From Botrytis cinerea B05.10 (taxonomy: Eukaryota; Ascomycota; Leotiomycetes; Helotiales; Sclerotiniaceae): a stretch of DNA of 64,000 bases. Each line of letters begins with the position of its first letter. Within the stretch, counting starts at the first letter, position 1. The notes under the pieces are model-generated. The model ran no database searches. It saw only the letters and a program-made list of their open reading frames with translations, and was not told where the DNA came from. The translations under genes were made by a program, and so were the position numbers. Below, in pieces: positions 45,709 through 57,996 of the stretch. The stretch is taken from assembly GCF_000143535.2 (NCBI RefSeq), contig NC_037314.1, positions 62,001-126,000 of the forward strand, written 5' to 3'.

Positions 45709-48700
45709 ATGGCTCCGAAATATTTGAAGGTTTCTACGGGCAGCACAGGCTCGAAGAGTCTTGCGACACCAACCGCGCACATGGCAACGACAACTGTGAA
45801 GGTTGGTGGCATGACATGCGGGGCGTGCACATCTGCGGTGGAATCAGGATTCGATGGTGTAGATGGCATTGGAAATGTATCAGTAAGCTTGGTTATGGAG
45901 AGAGCTGTAATTATTCACGACCCAGAGAGAATAACGGCCGAGAAAATACAAGAAATTATTGAGGATCGCGGTTTCGATGCGGAAGTACTGGCTACGGATT
46001 TACCATCTCCCATGTTCGATAGGGATGAATACATCGACGATACTGGCGATAATTCCGACCATGACGAGTCAAATAGTGCGCCCATAACTACTACAACGTT
46101 GGCCGTAGAGGGAATGACATGCGGGGCTTGCACTTCAGCAGTAGAGGGGGGATTCAAGGATATTCCGGGAGTGAAGACCTTCAGTATTTCATTACTATCA
46201 GAAAGGGCAGTGGTCGAGCACGACACCCAAATATTGACTGCGGAACAAATCGCAGAAATCATTGAGGATAGAGGGTTCGGGGCAACCATCGTCGAATCAA
46301 ATACAGCTACCCCTCCTGCACGAACACGTAAGTCGCGCCGCGATAGCTCTTCGAAGAAAGAAAAGGTTGCTACAACTACTATTGCTATTGAGGGGATGAC
46401 TTGCGGTGCATGCACATCCGCGGTTGAAGGTGGATTTAAGGATCTCGATGGCCTTGTGCAGTTCAATGTCAGTTTACTTGCAGAGCGGGCTGTAATTGTC
46501 CATGACCCCTCCAAACTATCTGCTGAGAAGATTGCCGAGATTATCGAAGATAGAGGGTTCGATGCCAAGATTATATCCACACAATTAGGTTCCAGTCAAC
46601 AGTCGGCAGCCACCACATCACAGTTCAAGTTATTTGGAGTAGCATCGGCTGCTGATGCGACCGCTTTGGAAGCCAAACTTTTATCACTACCGGGTGTCAA
46701 TTCTGTAACAATAAGTCTCGCCAAGAGTCGGTTGACTATTTCTCATCAACCAAATATTGCTGGGCTGCGAGCTCTCGTCGATCTCATCGAGGCTCAAGGC
46801 TACAATGCTTTGGTCGCTGATAATGACGACAACAACGCCCAACTCGAATCTCTTGCAAAGACCAGAGAGATAACCGAATGGCGTACCGCCTTCAAGACTT
46901 CCCTGAGCTTTGCTATTCCAGTCTTTGTAATCAGCATGGTGTTTCCGATGCTCATCCCGTTTTTGGATTTTGGAAGTTTTGTTGTCATCTTCCCGGGATT
47001 GTATCTTGGTGACATTATTTGTTTAATCCTCACGATACCCGTTCAATTCGGCATTGGAAAGCGTTTTTATGTTTCTGCATACAAGTCTATGAAGCATGGT
47101 TCACCTACGATGGATGTACTAGTTGTTCTTGGAACATCTGCTGCTTTCTTTTTCAGTGTTGCAGCTATGATCGTTTCTGTTCTTCTACCCCCCCACACTC
47201 GACCAAGCACTATCTTTGACACAAGCAGTATGCTTATTACCTTCATCACTCTGGGACGATTTCTTGAGAACCGAGCAAAAGGCCAGACCTCGAAAGCACT
47301 TTCTCGCCTCATGTCTTTGGCGCCTTCTATGGCAACCATCTATGCCGATCCAATTGCTGCAGAGAAAGCAGCCGAGGATTGGGATACCAAAGATTCTAAA
47401 GCCGATCAAGCTCAAGAAGGAAATGCTACAGAGGAAAAGGTCATCCCCACTGAACTTATACAAGTTGGCGACATTGTCATTTTACGACCCGGTGACAAGA
47501 TTCCTGCTGATGGAACTGTCACTCGAGGAGAGACCTACGTGGACGAAAGTATGATTACCGGCGAGGCGATGCCAGTACTGAAAAAGAAGGGAAGTCTACT
47601 CATCGGTGGTACCGTCAATGGTGCTGGTAGAGTCGATTTCCGTGTTACACGTGCTGGTCGCGACACTCAGTTGAGTCAAATTGTAAAGTTGGTCCAGGAT
47701 GCACAAACTACACGGGCACCAATTCAGCGACTAGCTGATACCATTGCCGGCTACTTTGTTCCATTCATTCTTTGCCTCGGGTTTCTTACATTCACCATTT
47801 GGATGGTTCTAAGCCATGTTCTTTCGCATCCGCCAAAGATTTTCGTGGATGAAAAGAGTGGTGGGAAATTCATGGTTTGTGTCAAACTTTGTATCTCGGT
47901 CATTGTTTTTGCCTGTCCATGCGCTTTAGGTCTTGCAACACCAACTGCTGTAATGGTAGGGACTGGCGTAGGTGCAGAAAACGGAATCTTGGTCAAAGGT
48001 GGTGCTGCTCTCGAGACGGCTACTAAGATTACACAAGTCGTCCTTGACAAAACTGGCACAATTACAGAGGGTAAAATGAGCGTTGCAAAGATCAATTTGG
48101 TTTCCTCATGGAAGAGTAATGAATCACGTAAGAAGCTATGGTGGACAATCGTTGGCCTTTCCGAAATGGGCAGTGAACATCCTATCGGTAAAGCTATTCT
48201 CGCTGCTGCCAAGGAAGAACTCAGAGTTGGCCCTGAAGGCACTATTGATGGGAGCATTGGCGATTTTGAAGCTGCCGTTGGTAATGGTATCAGCGCTTTA
48301 GTTGAGCCTGCTGTTAGCAACGAACGCACTCGTCACAGAATCTTAGTCGGAAATGTTCGCTACCTAACAAACAACAATGTATCTATACCCCAAGATGCGA
48401 TCAAATCTTCCGAAGAAGCAAATGTCAAAGCTGCTGGATCCTCTAAAACTTCATCAGCTGGCACAACCAATATTTTCATTGCCATTGACGGATCTTATTC
48501 TGGTCACTTGTGTCTTGCGGACACCGTTAAGGATAGCGCTGTCGCAGCCATTGCCGCTCTTCATCGCATGGGCATCAAAACTGCAATTGTCACAGGCGAT
48601 CAACTGCCAACCGCGCTTGCGGTTGCACGTATCGTTGGCATACCATCTGAAAATGTTCACGCTGGAGTCACCCCTGATCAAAAGCAGGATATTATTCGCA

Positions 48701-49254
48701 AGTTTCAATCTCGTGGAGAATGTGTTGCAATGGTAGGAGATGGAATCAATGATTCTCCTGCTCTCGCCACCGCAGATGTTGGCATTGCTATGGCCGGGGG
48801 TACTGATGTCGCTATGGAAGCAGCAGACATTGTTCTCATGAGACCAAATGATCTGATGGATATCCCCGCGTCAATTCAACTTGCCAGGTCAATCTTTAAT
48901 CGCATTAAGCTTAATTTAGCTTGGGCATGCGGTTATAATATCGTTGGTCTTCCTTTTGCCATGGGCATCTTCCTTCCTTTCGGATTACATCTACACCCAA
49001 TGGCAGCAGGTGCAGCAATGGCTTTCAGTAGTGTGAGTGTAGTAGGCAGTAGTTTGTTATTGAAGACTTGGAAAAGACCTAGGTGGATGGAAGATGCTTT
49101 GTTAGAAGAAAAGGGACAATTGAGAAAGAGGGGTCAAGGCTGGGGTTTCGGAGGCTGGAGTGGAAAGGTTACGGATGCTTATAGAGCTGTTATTGGAAGA
49201 GGCAGAAGTGATGAAGGGGGTTATGTTCCTTTGAATACTCTGGAACCGGTATAG
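45709..49254 (+). CDS. CCC2: Ccc2-type copper-transporting P1B ATPase
   Basis: This single-exon gene encodes 1181 residues. Three heavy-metal domains carry GMTCGAC at residues 34-40, 135-141 and 229-235. A fourth at about 305-370 keeps the fold pattern (FKLFGVASAADATALEAKL) but lacks CxxC. The membrane core has the CPC copper site (736-738), the actuator loop motif SMITGEAMPV, phosphorylation site DKTGT (D780), the SEHPIGKAI histidine-proline motif and GDGINDSPA (about 1010-1018). Such pumps load copper into the late Golgi for multicopper oxidases such as laccases and Fet3-type ferroxidases. Botrytis CCC2 is known to matter for melanisation and virulence, which is established for that species and not shown here. 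It has full length and no break. Confidence 0.97.
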   Translation: MAPKYLKVSTGSTGSKSLATPTAHMATTTVKVGGMTCGACTSAVESGFDGVDGIGNVSVSLVMERAVIIHDPERITAEKIQEIIEDRGFDAEVLATDLPSPMFDRDEYIDDTGDNSDHDESNSAPITTTTLAVEGMTCGACTSAVEGGFKDIPGVKTFSISLLSERAVVEHDTQILTAEQIAEIIEDRGFGATIVESNTATPPARTRKSRRDSSSKKEKVATTTIAIEGMTCGACTSAVEGGFKDLDGLVQFNVSLLAERAVIVHDPSKLSAEKIAEIIEDRGFDAKIISTQLGSSQQSAATTSQFKLFGVASAADATALEAKLLSLPGVNSVTISLAKSRLTISHQPNIAGLRALVDLIEAQGYNALVADNDDNNAQLESLAKTREITEWRTAFKTSLSFAIPVFVISMVFPMLIPFLDFGSFVVIFPGLYLGDIICLILTIPVQFGIGKRFYVSAYKSMKHGSPTMDVLVVLGTSAAFFFSVAAMIVSVLLPPHTRPSTIFDTSSMLITFITLGRFLENRAKGQTSKALSRLMSLAPSMATIYADPIAAEKAAEDWDTKDSKADQAQEGNATEEKVIPTELIQVGDIVILRPGDKIPADGTVTRGETYVDESMITGEAMPVLKKKGSLLIGGTVNGAGRVDFRVTRAGRDTQLSQIVKLVQDAQTTRAPIQRLADTIAGYFVPFILCLGFLTFTIWMVLSHVLSHPPKIFVDEKSGGKFMVCVKLCISVIVFACPCALGLATPTAVMVGTGVGAENGILVKGGAALETATKITQVVLDKTGTITEGKMSVAKINLVSSWKSNESRKKLWWTIVGLSEMGSEHPIGKAILAAAKEELRVGPEGTIDGSIGDFEAAVGNGISALVEPAVSNERTRHRILVGNVRYLTNNNVSIPQDAIKSSEEANVKAAGSSKTSSAGTTNIFIAIDGSYSGHLCLADTVKDSAVAAIAALHRMGIKTAIVTGDQLPTALAVARIVGIPSENVHAGVTPDQKQDIIRKFQSRGECVAMVGDGINDSPALATADVGIAMAGGTDVAMEAADIVLMRPNDLMDIPASIQLARSIFNRIKLNLAWACGYNIVGLPFAMGIFLPFGLHLHPMAAGAAMAFSSVSVVGSSLLLKTWKRPRWMEDALLEEKGQLRKRGQGWGFGGWSGKVTDAYRAVIGRGRSDEGGYVPLNTLEPV

Positions 49255-50150
49255 TTTAAGTTGAATATTGAGTTGAATGGAAGAGCGCTGGGTTTAATTT
49301 GTTATTGCGAGATATCCTCTTTGGTGTTGGGGCGTTATTACGAGTTTGCCATCGAAACGAAATCGTTGACGAGCATTGGATGGCTGCAGCTATTTACTGG
49401 TTTGGTGTAGTAAAATTCTAGTTTCTTTCTTGGTCTAGGCCCAGATGTGTTGATTTGGCTTCTCTTATAATTTTCTGCACAAGATAAGATCCGAAGTGAT
49501 ATGATAATGTGACTATGATGAAGAAGGACGCTTCCCCATTCTCGTACACTCAAATACTTACCTAGCATGTAATGGATCGCCATGTAACCGTAACGCTACC
49601 TAAGAAAGCGAATTCTTCTCATTCACAGTCGTGATCAAGAAGTGTTTCGATCTCGACCTACATTTCACCATTTAGAAATAGGCAATGGTATCCGAGTTCT
49701 CACTTCGAGTAGAGTGCCATCATGCTACGTTCCACCTAGCAACTTTCAATCACGGACATCCGAACTCTCTCACCTCTATTGCCTTGGTGTAAGATTAATT
49801 TCTTTATAAGTTAGTATTTTTTCTTTTTTGAAGACAAAATATGTGTTGATAGGATAACAGTCTTCTTATACGTGCAAATATGATACCGCATACGATTTAT
49901 ATTTGGTGATCCGGATTCTGGAGGTTAGTAGTAGAAGTAATAGTGGAGAAGAAGTTGCACTTTGGAATTGGAATTGGAGTTAAAGTAGAAGATTTGAGTT
50001 GCGGGATTTGCTAGCTAAGCTATGTAGATCTTTCGATTTGTACTCGAGTATTTCCTCTCCCCTGATATATACCTCTTGTATTCAGCTGCCTTATATACTA
50101 CACAATCTTGAGATCTTCATCTAGTAACGCCTGATTCTGCCTCACCAGTT
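49255..50150. other. Spacer between convergent Ccc2 and the DUF3112 gene
   Basis: I see no gene and no structured repeat. Confidence 0.5.
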
Positions 50151-51263
50151 TCATTGCCTAACTTTCTCAACATCGATATCAACATCCACTCGACTTCCCA
50201 CTGCCTCTGGTGTAACCTCTCCACTAGCGATACTACCCACCGCTGTCTCTGCATCAGCCTCTCCATCCCCAACCTTGATATTTCTCTCCGAAAACACCTC
50301 ATCATCCCCTTCAACACTCCACTCCCTCCATTCCCCCTTGAAACCCCTCATCCATTCCCACCTAACTTCTTTCGCTCCTTCTTTGCCTTTCACGGGAATC
50401 CCTCCCAGCCCCCCTTTCCTGAAATCTCCCTGCATCTTTGTGCGGTTCGGAACGATAAACCTCCTATCCACCCTCATAACCGCAAATAAAAAGAGCACCA
50501 CAATTTCAATCCCAAAATCAAAGACATAAAAGCATGCTTTACTATGATACCACGCCGGATCATCAACGCTTCTCGGTACATATGCCGTTCCTGCTCTGAA
50601 AGCCGCTCCGAGAGTAAGTAATACGGATGTTCCAAGTACCAATTGAACTTTCGTTCTTAATTTCCCGGTCCCGAATTTCTCCACCTGGTGTTGAGGGAGA
50701 AGAAGTCGCAAGAGCAGGAGCGGAATGGGAGCGAATGCGAAGATGGCAAAATACGTACTGACAACCAATATTACAATCCGATCGCTCCACAACACGTGTG
50801 GATCTAGAGTAAAGAAATTTTCTACAAGAACCGATATATTTGCGATCAATCCTGCGAATAAACTCAGATACCCTACGCGAAAACAAGTCCGGACCGAATG
50901 CTTCCATGCCCACGGATGATGTGCCCTCAATAAACGACTCATGAAAATGATGTTGATGAGGTATAATAATATCGTGCCTGCAGCGACGAAGACTTGAGCT
51001 GCGAGCGCGAGACGGATGTTGGAAGGGTAGGATGCCCAGATGATGCGAAGAGCGCAGGTTATGACGCGGGAAAAGGAAAAGCCGAATGCCATGCCGGACA
51101 TGAGGAATTTCTGGCCGCGACGGAAGTTTATTTGGAGGAGAGACATGTGGATGATGGAGGAGAGGAGGAAGAGCAGCATGAAGATTGTGGTGACGGGTGT
51201 ATCGATTGGGTGAGTGGGTATGAGGCCTATGATGGCGGATTTTGGAGGGTAGGGTGGGGACAT
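50151..51263 (-). CDS. Seven-helix membrane protein, DUF3112 type
   Basis: The single-exon protein has 370 residues. Seven hydrophobic segments can be placed: FMLLFLLSSIIHMSLL, MSGMAFGFSFSRVITCAL, RLALAAQVFVAAGTILLYL, VGYLSLFAGLIANISVLV, VILVVSTYFAIFAFAPIPL, VLGTSVLLTLGAAFRAGTA and FYVFDFGIEIVVLFLFAVM. A hydrophilic acidic C-terminal tail of about 100 residues (cytosolic if the N-terminus is outside) follows. I recall this layout as the fungal DUF3112 family, whose function is unknown. GPCR-like architecture is possible but no G-protein motif is evident. The start at 51263 gives MSPPYPPKSA just before helix 1, without a cleavable signal. Confidence 0.85.
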   Translation of the reverse strand: MSPPYPPKSAIIGLIPTHPIDTPVTTIFMLLFLLSSIIHMSLLQINFRRGQKFLMSGMAFGFSFSRVITCALRIIWASYPSNIRLALAAQVFVAAGTILLYLINIIFMSRLLRAHHPWAWKHSVRTCFRVGYLSLFAGLIANISVLVENFFTLDPHVLWSDRIVILVVSTYFAIFAFAPIPLLLLRLLLPQHQVEKFGTGKLRTKVQLVLGTSVLLTLGAAFRAGTAYVPRSVDDPAWYHSKACFYVFDFGIEIVVLFLFAVMRVDRRFIVPNRTKMQGDFRKGGLGGIPVKGKEGAKEVRWEWMRGFKGEWREWSVEGDDEVFSERNIKVGDGEADAETAVGSIASGEVTPEAVGSRVDVDIDVEKVRQ

Positions 51264-53292
51264 CTTGATGGTGTGTTAGTTTAGTACTTGGTCGTCAGAA
51301 GGGAGATGGTGTAGCAGAGACAGGAGGAGGAGAGGAGGGAAGCGACGAAGGGGGAAAGGGTTGATGAGAGGGCCATGGAAGGGCAAAAAGAGAGCAAACT
51401 TACATTTGCAGTATTCGAGGCCATCTGGCTTCTCAATTGAAAACAAAAGAAGAGAAATCTTGACGTGGCTTGCACCAAAGATCTATTCCTTCAGGCCCCT
51501 TTTCTCAAAACGAAGAAGAAGAGAAACAGTTCTATAAGATCCTTTCGTTATGACAACACAATTATCACATACCATTTCGCAGCAATGAAGCGAAAGTGAA
51601 ATATGTTCTGGGAATCCAAGCTCTTATATTAAACTTCACTTCACTTCATCGACAAACAAGATGATGATAAAAGAGCAGAGATGAAGCAGACTGCTTAATC
51701 CAATGTAGTACAAGATAGAACGAATGTCATGAAGCGGAACTCCCACATCTTATAAGATACACCAGCTCCTAGACAGGATATTGGATTCGTCTAGTAATCA
51801 TCTTTGGTTGCCTTGCACCTCGATACACAACATTCGATATTGGCTGTAGCCATGTTTCGTACCTTATTAATCATCCAACCACAGAACAGAACAGAACAGA
51901 ACAGAACTCAAGACCAAAGACACATGAATCTGCAGTTATAAATCTCATTGCTACTTCCATGTTCACCTCCGCTCGAGTTCCCCTACCCAAATACCGTCTC
52001 CAAGTCCAGTTTAGCCCCAATCCTCACCATGTAGTTGTTGGTCACATTGTCATTTCCAACCAACAGTGAATACTACCCAGAAACCGGAATCTCGCCCTTC
52101 CAAAAGACCGGTTTTCGTATATATATTTATACTTCACCAGTAAAATACTCCATCTTGATTGGTTTGTCCTCCTTTCCCCACCAGAAGATTCTATGTTGTC
52201 CATTTCCATCCGATTTCTTACAACTAGAACCAGGGGCCAGGCGAGAAATAGATCCCGAGTACCGACATCTACTTATATACTCTCAATGCCCCCGGTCACG
52301 CCGCTGAATGTTAGGCATCGGGGAGTTAACGTTGAGCTATCATCTGGAAAATCAATGATCTACGTAAAACGCCCTGATTGAATGAGTATAAGCTTTAACT
52401 ACTAGGTGTACAGATTGATTTTCGTGAGGAGGCGTTCTTGTGCGAGGGTTCAAGCATTTGCCAGCTATCTTGGGCCGTTTTGCAATCTGCTGTCCTACAT
52501 CGCTAATGTTGGGTTCCACGATACGAATACGGAAAATATATCAGATTTGGTCCTGGTATTCTTGTTACTTGCTCAATATTGCCAGTGATAAGTAGAAATA
52601 CGTGCAATACTGGCCCCCGAACAAATGGAATACACCTGCGAATACTCGTGAGTCTACATATCCAGACCCCCAAGCGATTGCAGTCACCTCCATGTGACTA
52701 AGATTGGAGCAAACTCCATTAGGAACATATGCGATGAAGAACCCAACAAGCATATGGAAGCTGGTTCTTTGGAGAGAGAGTTGTTCTGCATCTGGGTGCT
52801 TCAAAGAGAGGCACTCTTCTGGTGATATAGAACGTCCATGTTGGATCCAGTGTTCAAGTTTGGTTCAATATCAAGAGTTCAATAGCCATGATAGAAAAGA
52901 CAGCTGAAGCTACAGGAACTGAAACGCGCTGTGCGACTCTGGGTTGGTCGGAATCCCTTGCTTCTTTGTGGCCGGTGTTGTGTGTGTAGTGTAATAAGTG
53001 TGGTAAAGGAGGCTTGAAGGGAATTTCATGGGAGGTTTGGCTGATGGCAGAATAAAGGCGGTGTACGCAGCCGTTTTGACATATGACGTTTTGAGCCTGT
53101 ATCCTTGCACTATTTTATGCACGCAGGCGCCCCAAGCACAAGCCAAAGTGCGACAAGCTCTATTTACTACAGAACATGACTTCCAAACATCCATCCATAC
53201 ATACACACATGCGATTTTGATTGATATGATTACAAGTTTGAATATAATTTCGCTCCCGTTGAAACCTCAATTGATCTCCGATTCCGATCAAA
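51264..53292. other. Divergent spacer between the DUF3112 and DUF155 genes
   Basis: It contains an ACAGA repeat and no credible gene. A long open frame starting at 53028 is continuous with the downstream gene only by chance: exon 1 of that gene uses another frame. Confidence 0.5.
51882..51907. repeat. 5-bp tandem repeat, unit ACAGA
   Basis: About five units in a row. Confidence 0.9.
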
Positions 53293-55189
53293 ATGGCAAG
53301 TCCGGCTGGAAAACGCGGACCGTCAGTCTTGGTATGAGCCCAACCAACACTAAATTCCATTTGATAATTACATTTTTGCTAATTTTGTCTCAGGTTACTG
53401 ATTCTCGGGAACGACAACGCCCTTCCACAGCACGAAATAACCCTCAACGACCAAATGCCAATGGCTTGAATGCGCCTAGACCGACAAGATTCATATCAGT
53501 AGACAATGTTCTACAATATGCCTCTCAAATCCCATCAGGTCAAGCTCGAGGACCACCGGCCGGGCGAAGACCTCAGGCTCTAGATCAACGTCGCGCAAGT
53601 GGTCCCATATCTGCTCGCATTGCACAGCAGAACGTTCCAGGTCGGAGTACAAAAATTAGCGAAAAATTGGTTTTGATTCCAGATACGGTGGATGAAAAGG
53701 ATGATTCAGAAACAGAAGAGATTCTTGGGGCTGGAAACCAACAGCGATTCGACGGTGGTGGGGGACCCCCGACAGATGCTGAAAGGGATATATTAAAGAA
53801 GAGAGGCGGAATCAGAGGGAAGAGTTACGCAGAACGTTTGCCCAAAGCAAGTAGAGCGAACGAATTGGCTAGAGTTACTGCATATTGTACGGCACAAGCA
53901 TATAAAACGAAGGCCACGGCTGCATTCGTCAAGGAACGGCACGGAGCCAAGACAAAGTTGTACGATGATTGTCTCTACACAGTTTACCATTTACCTTTGT
54001 TACCAGGTACCGAAGGATTCAGAGTACGAAGTAGCCCGGTTCTGAAAAGCCCAGGTGGAAAAGCAGTCCTAGACGAAGAGATAGAGAGGAGTGAGAACCG
54101 AGATTATCATGAGGGATATTTCGAGGATACGGATACATACGGTGTAAGGGGAGGAGAAGATAGTCCACGAAATGAAACCGACGAAGAAAGAATCAGAAGG
54201 GAAGAAGGAGCCCGAAGAGGTAGAGAGGAAACCCATATCTTTGAACAAGGCAAAAGAGCCGACAGTCCAAATCGAGTCGCTCCGGATGCGAAAACTTTTG
54301 CAGAAATGTTTGTCTTCTCGTATGGAGTGGTGGTGTTTTGGAATTTCACCGAGCACCAGGAAAAAGATATTCTGGCAGACTTGACATTTGCTGCACACAA
54401 CACAGATGTATCACTTGTTGTCCGGCCTCAAGAGGAAGAAGATCTGGAAACAGAGGAGCTTCATTTTGAGTACAACTCCTTCGTTGATAGACCACGAATT
54501 TTTAATGATATGATAACCTTAAGAAGTGGTGATCATATGATTAAGCTAGCAATGAGTCATGCTATTGCCCAAAGTACAAAACTGAGCTTCTTTGAGGAGC
54601 GAATGTCGCAGACTATGCTTAGCGCAGAACACATTCCTAAGCATTTGGCCTTAACGGGTCAACTTGGTATGTCTCGTACGGAAATTCTCAAGATTCTTGG
54701 ACGTCTCTTCAAAAGTAGGGTGGATGTCAATCTTTGTGAGCTATTCCGTTTTTTTGTCGCTTGAGTTCTTGCTAACATTTTCAAGCATCAAATATTCTCG
54801 ACGTACCGAGTTTCTTTTGGGATTCCGAACCCACTTTACATCCACTTTACGAAGCTATTCGAGAGTATCTAGAAATCGGTCCTCGTATCACGACGCTGAA
54901 TGAACGTTGTCGAGTTTTCTTGGACTTAGCAGAAGTTTTAAGTGACAGTATCGCAGATACAAAAATGAGCACAATCACATGGATTGTCATTATCCTAATC
55001 ATCATTAGTATAGCAGTAACAGTCACAGAAGTAGGTTTAAGATTCATTATACTGGAAAAAGCAGGTGCAAGCGGGGGAAATCCTACAGTGGGAATGGGTC
55101 TTATGGATAGGAATTGGTCGAGATTTGATTTCAGTAAGCCTCAGCTGGAAGCTATTTGTGGAGTGGGACACACGATTACGGAGCTTTGA
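53293..55189 (+). CDS. DUF155/YagE family protein, Sif2/RMND1-like, with C-terminal membrane anchor
   Basis: The protein has 594 residues in three exons (53293-53331, 53394-54735, 54786-55189). Exon 1 encodes only MASPAGKRGPSVL; the first intron has a GTATGA donor, GCTAAT branch and CTCAG acceptor. The second intron joins T|CA and restores VNLSSNILDVPSFFWD. The N-terminal 200 residues are Arg/Pro/Gln-rich and disordered. The DUF155 domain runs from about residue 280 (FVFSYGVVVFWNFT, TQMTLR-like LRSGDHMIKLAMSHAIAQS, FFEERM) to VFLDLAEVLSDSIAD, and a single transmembrane helix (ITWIVIILIIISIAVTVTEV) follows. Relatives include S. pombe Sif2 (Sad1-interacting) and human RMND1, which supports mitochondrial translation. 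No clear mitochondrial presequence is visible, so a Sif2-like role is more likely. Confidence 0.9.
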
Positions 55190-56673
55190 ATTGAGGACTG
55201 GGAGGATGTTAATATTGCATGCGGGGTAGATACTTTCTTCTTTTTGTATACTGGAAGGTTTGGCGTGGACATTGGGAAGGGTGTTAAGTGTGTATAGAGT
55301 AGCTTGTGTATAATGTGCCTGTAAATATCGCCTAATGAGAGCCAGCGTTCATATTAATTATAATCTAGATGAGCAGATCGGGATTTTGCCCAAATTTTTG
55401 CTGTGGGCTCTTGTAATGAGTAGTTATTGCACAATTGTTTTGGAAGCTAGAGGCTCGCTTATAACTTGATTGGTTGCAAGTAGGCAAGGCCGTTTTTGTT
55501 TGGTTGACTTGAGATTTGTGTATATTTCTACCGTTGATGGTATGCTCTTAGTAGATGCATGTTTAAACGATTGGTTTTCAAGCGCCTCGGAGACACTAGT
55601 CATGAATTTGTGGAAATATTGATCTTTGTCAAGGATCTCGATGGTAGTTCGTCTGTTTCTTGCTGAGTGTTCTTTGAAACTTGGTTGTTCAATGAAAGGG
55701 GAGGGAAGCCGATGGAAACTTCGAGTTCGAATATCAACTGATCAATGAGTGAAACAGAATTTGAATTATCAGGGGTGTTTCAAAACCAGGACTTCTTCCT
55801 TTCACCAAAGATTACATCAAGTCCGTAGCCGGCTAGTGACTTAGGGTCTTTTTCTTGAGCCCTAATTTGTTGATGGGTCCAATCAAAAGAGTCGAATAAG
55901 ATTCTTCTAGTCACTTAGATACTGCATTGTACTGCAACACAGAGTTCTTTTGAATTTGATCGTTTCTCTTCCATTGTTCACAATCGAATCGTTTTTCAGA
56001 AACACATGGAATTAGAAGATCTAGAAGACTTTTTGTTCTATCCATTTAATCTCTACATGAACCACACAAGATGTCAAAATAACATCGTAGCCGATCAGAA
56101 AAGCATCAACATCAAGATGTACGAATAGCGGATGAATTAACCGGACTAACTTCTCCAGTCAATTCAAACTCCCAGAGATATATATCCGATATTCCTTCAT
56201 CATGATGCCCACAAACCCAGATTTCAAAGACTTCTCCCTATCTTCATACCCAAAAAATGCTTCTACCCAGAGATCCGTTCATAAATCATGTACTCGTAAG
56301 TCATGAGTTCATGAATACATGGGCTACCATAGCCATATCCATTCAAAGAGACGTCTCAGAACACACAAGTATGGCGGTCCTTGATTCAATGCCGTTCTCA
56401 CAGATCTCGTCTTTGCATACCCTATTCGCGACCAAAAAAATAATTGAAGGAGTATTGGCGGTCGATCCGAGTGTGTCGCCCCAAAATGCGTTGTCCTGAA
56501 TGTAGTTGAACGATGTCCTTTGACTTTCTGTCTAGATTGCGAGATATCGACTTGCCGAGTCGCTATCATTGACCAATAATCAACAACAAATTCTCAGGAT
56601 CCCAACCTCGATGGTCTTCATAAATATGGGTAAGATGATCGCTGCCACTATGCCAGACTATGCCCCCTACGTG
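55190..56673. other. Spacer between convergent DUF155 and Cys-rich genes
   Basis: No gene or long repeat was recognised. Confidence 0.5.
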
Positions 56674-57024
56674 TCATTTTTTTCGGGTAGCCGCAGCTTG
56701 CTGAGCCGCAACCTTGGCCTTGCAATTCTCGGCCTTTGACTTTGCGGCAGCTTCCTTTGCCTTCTTCTCAGCAACTTCACGGGCTTTAACATTGTCCTTG
56801 TGATCTGGGTGTTTATATCCACATTTGTTGGGACAGGAGTCGGAAGCGCGAAGGAATGAATAGTCCTTCTTGAGTGGACTAGTAGCGCAAGTGGGGCAAT
56901 AGCATTGGTGAGTGAGGCAGTATATGAGTCCCATGTTTGGTGCTTTTCCCTCCATGCGACAGTTACCCGGCATTCTCTTCAAATCAGGGCAGTGGTGAGT
57001 CTTGGCGGTACGTCCGGCAGGCAT
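56674..57024 (-). CDS. Small Cys/His-rich protein with basic Ala/Lys helix (paralogue A)
   Basis: The single-exon protein has 116 residues and no signal peptide. The N-terminal 72 residues hold Cys 12, 22, 36, 41, 43, 46, 64, 68 and His 11, 39, 72 in a pattern that could bind two zinc ions. The rest is an Ala/Lys/Glu helix (about 78-112) with the look of a coiled coil. The segments THHC, GNCR and YC-x2-H recur in the divergent neighbour starting at 57997, so the two are paralogues. I do not recognise a named family, and no function is assigned. Nucleic-acid binding would fit the Cys/His and Lys content but is only a guess. Confidence 0.75.
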   Translation of the reverse strand: MPAGRTAKTHHCPDLKRMPGNCRMEGKAPNMGLIYCLTHQCYCPTCATSPLKKDYSFLRASDSCPNKCGYKHPDHKDNVKAREVAEKKAKEAAAKSKAENCKAKVAAQQAAATRKK

Positions 57025-57996
57025 GATGGATTTTGGATGTTGTTGGAAAGTGGAAGATTTGGTGTATCATTGTGTTTTTGGTGTGTTTGAAAATGATGAG
57101 TTTCGTTAATGAGAATTCTAATAGATGGTGGATAACTTCGAGTTTATAATGGAGGGAAGAAGGAGACGAATTCCCTAGTGACAAGATATACAGCCACCAA
57201 AGGCATCTTGATTGAACACCGTACCATTGATAGAAATCATAATCACAAGTTGAGGTAGCAGTAGCAATGTTAGATTGTTGTATTAAGATTACGGTGATGA
57301 TGTTATTGGTTAAGCGAGAATTGAATCTGGGGCGAGCTTAGACGATATAAACGGCTCATGCCGTATAAGCAAATAACAAGCGCAAAAATTAATTTACGGT
57401 AGATCATAATAAAGACATAGTAATCGAGGGAAAATCGAACAATTCCAAAAGGAGCAGCTATGAGATATTCCTTCTTCCGTACCAAATATTGAACAAGAAT
57501 AACGCGGCTGAGAAATGCATGCCTTCATGAGCACCAGTGAATGGGCTGCTAGAAATATGAATCAAAATTCGGTATTACTGTGATTAGGGGAGTTGACAGA
57601 CTGTTCTTGAGAAATGGTAGCATTCACGTTTACGGCAACGCTATTCATCCTGGTGCAATCTTAATGCGGTGTATACGGTTATGTTCATCAGATCTACAGC
57701 TCTAGCGAAATCATCGTCGTAGCTGGAACGTTTGCGTATCTTATAAGCTCCAGCTTGGACATCTATTTTCAGCAGAAAAACCATCTACTTTACAACTTCT
57801 ACAAAGATATCTACCTGAACTACTCGTCTCCAGTATCGATAATTACACAATCTTTTCTCTGCGATTCAAGTTGTTAGCCTTAATATCTAATCCTATCCCT
57901 TAGGTTAGCTTCTTTCGGTCATTAATACAAGTCCTTCATCTAAATTCACATAGAGAGCCCTCACTTTCTTTGAAATCTAGCCTAGCAATCAATAAG
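57025..57996. other. Divergent region between the two Cys-rich paralogues
   Basis: About 970 bases between the two starts; presumably both promoters. No repeated block shared by the two sides was evident by eye. Confidence 0.5.
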
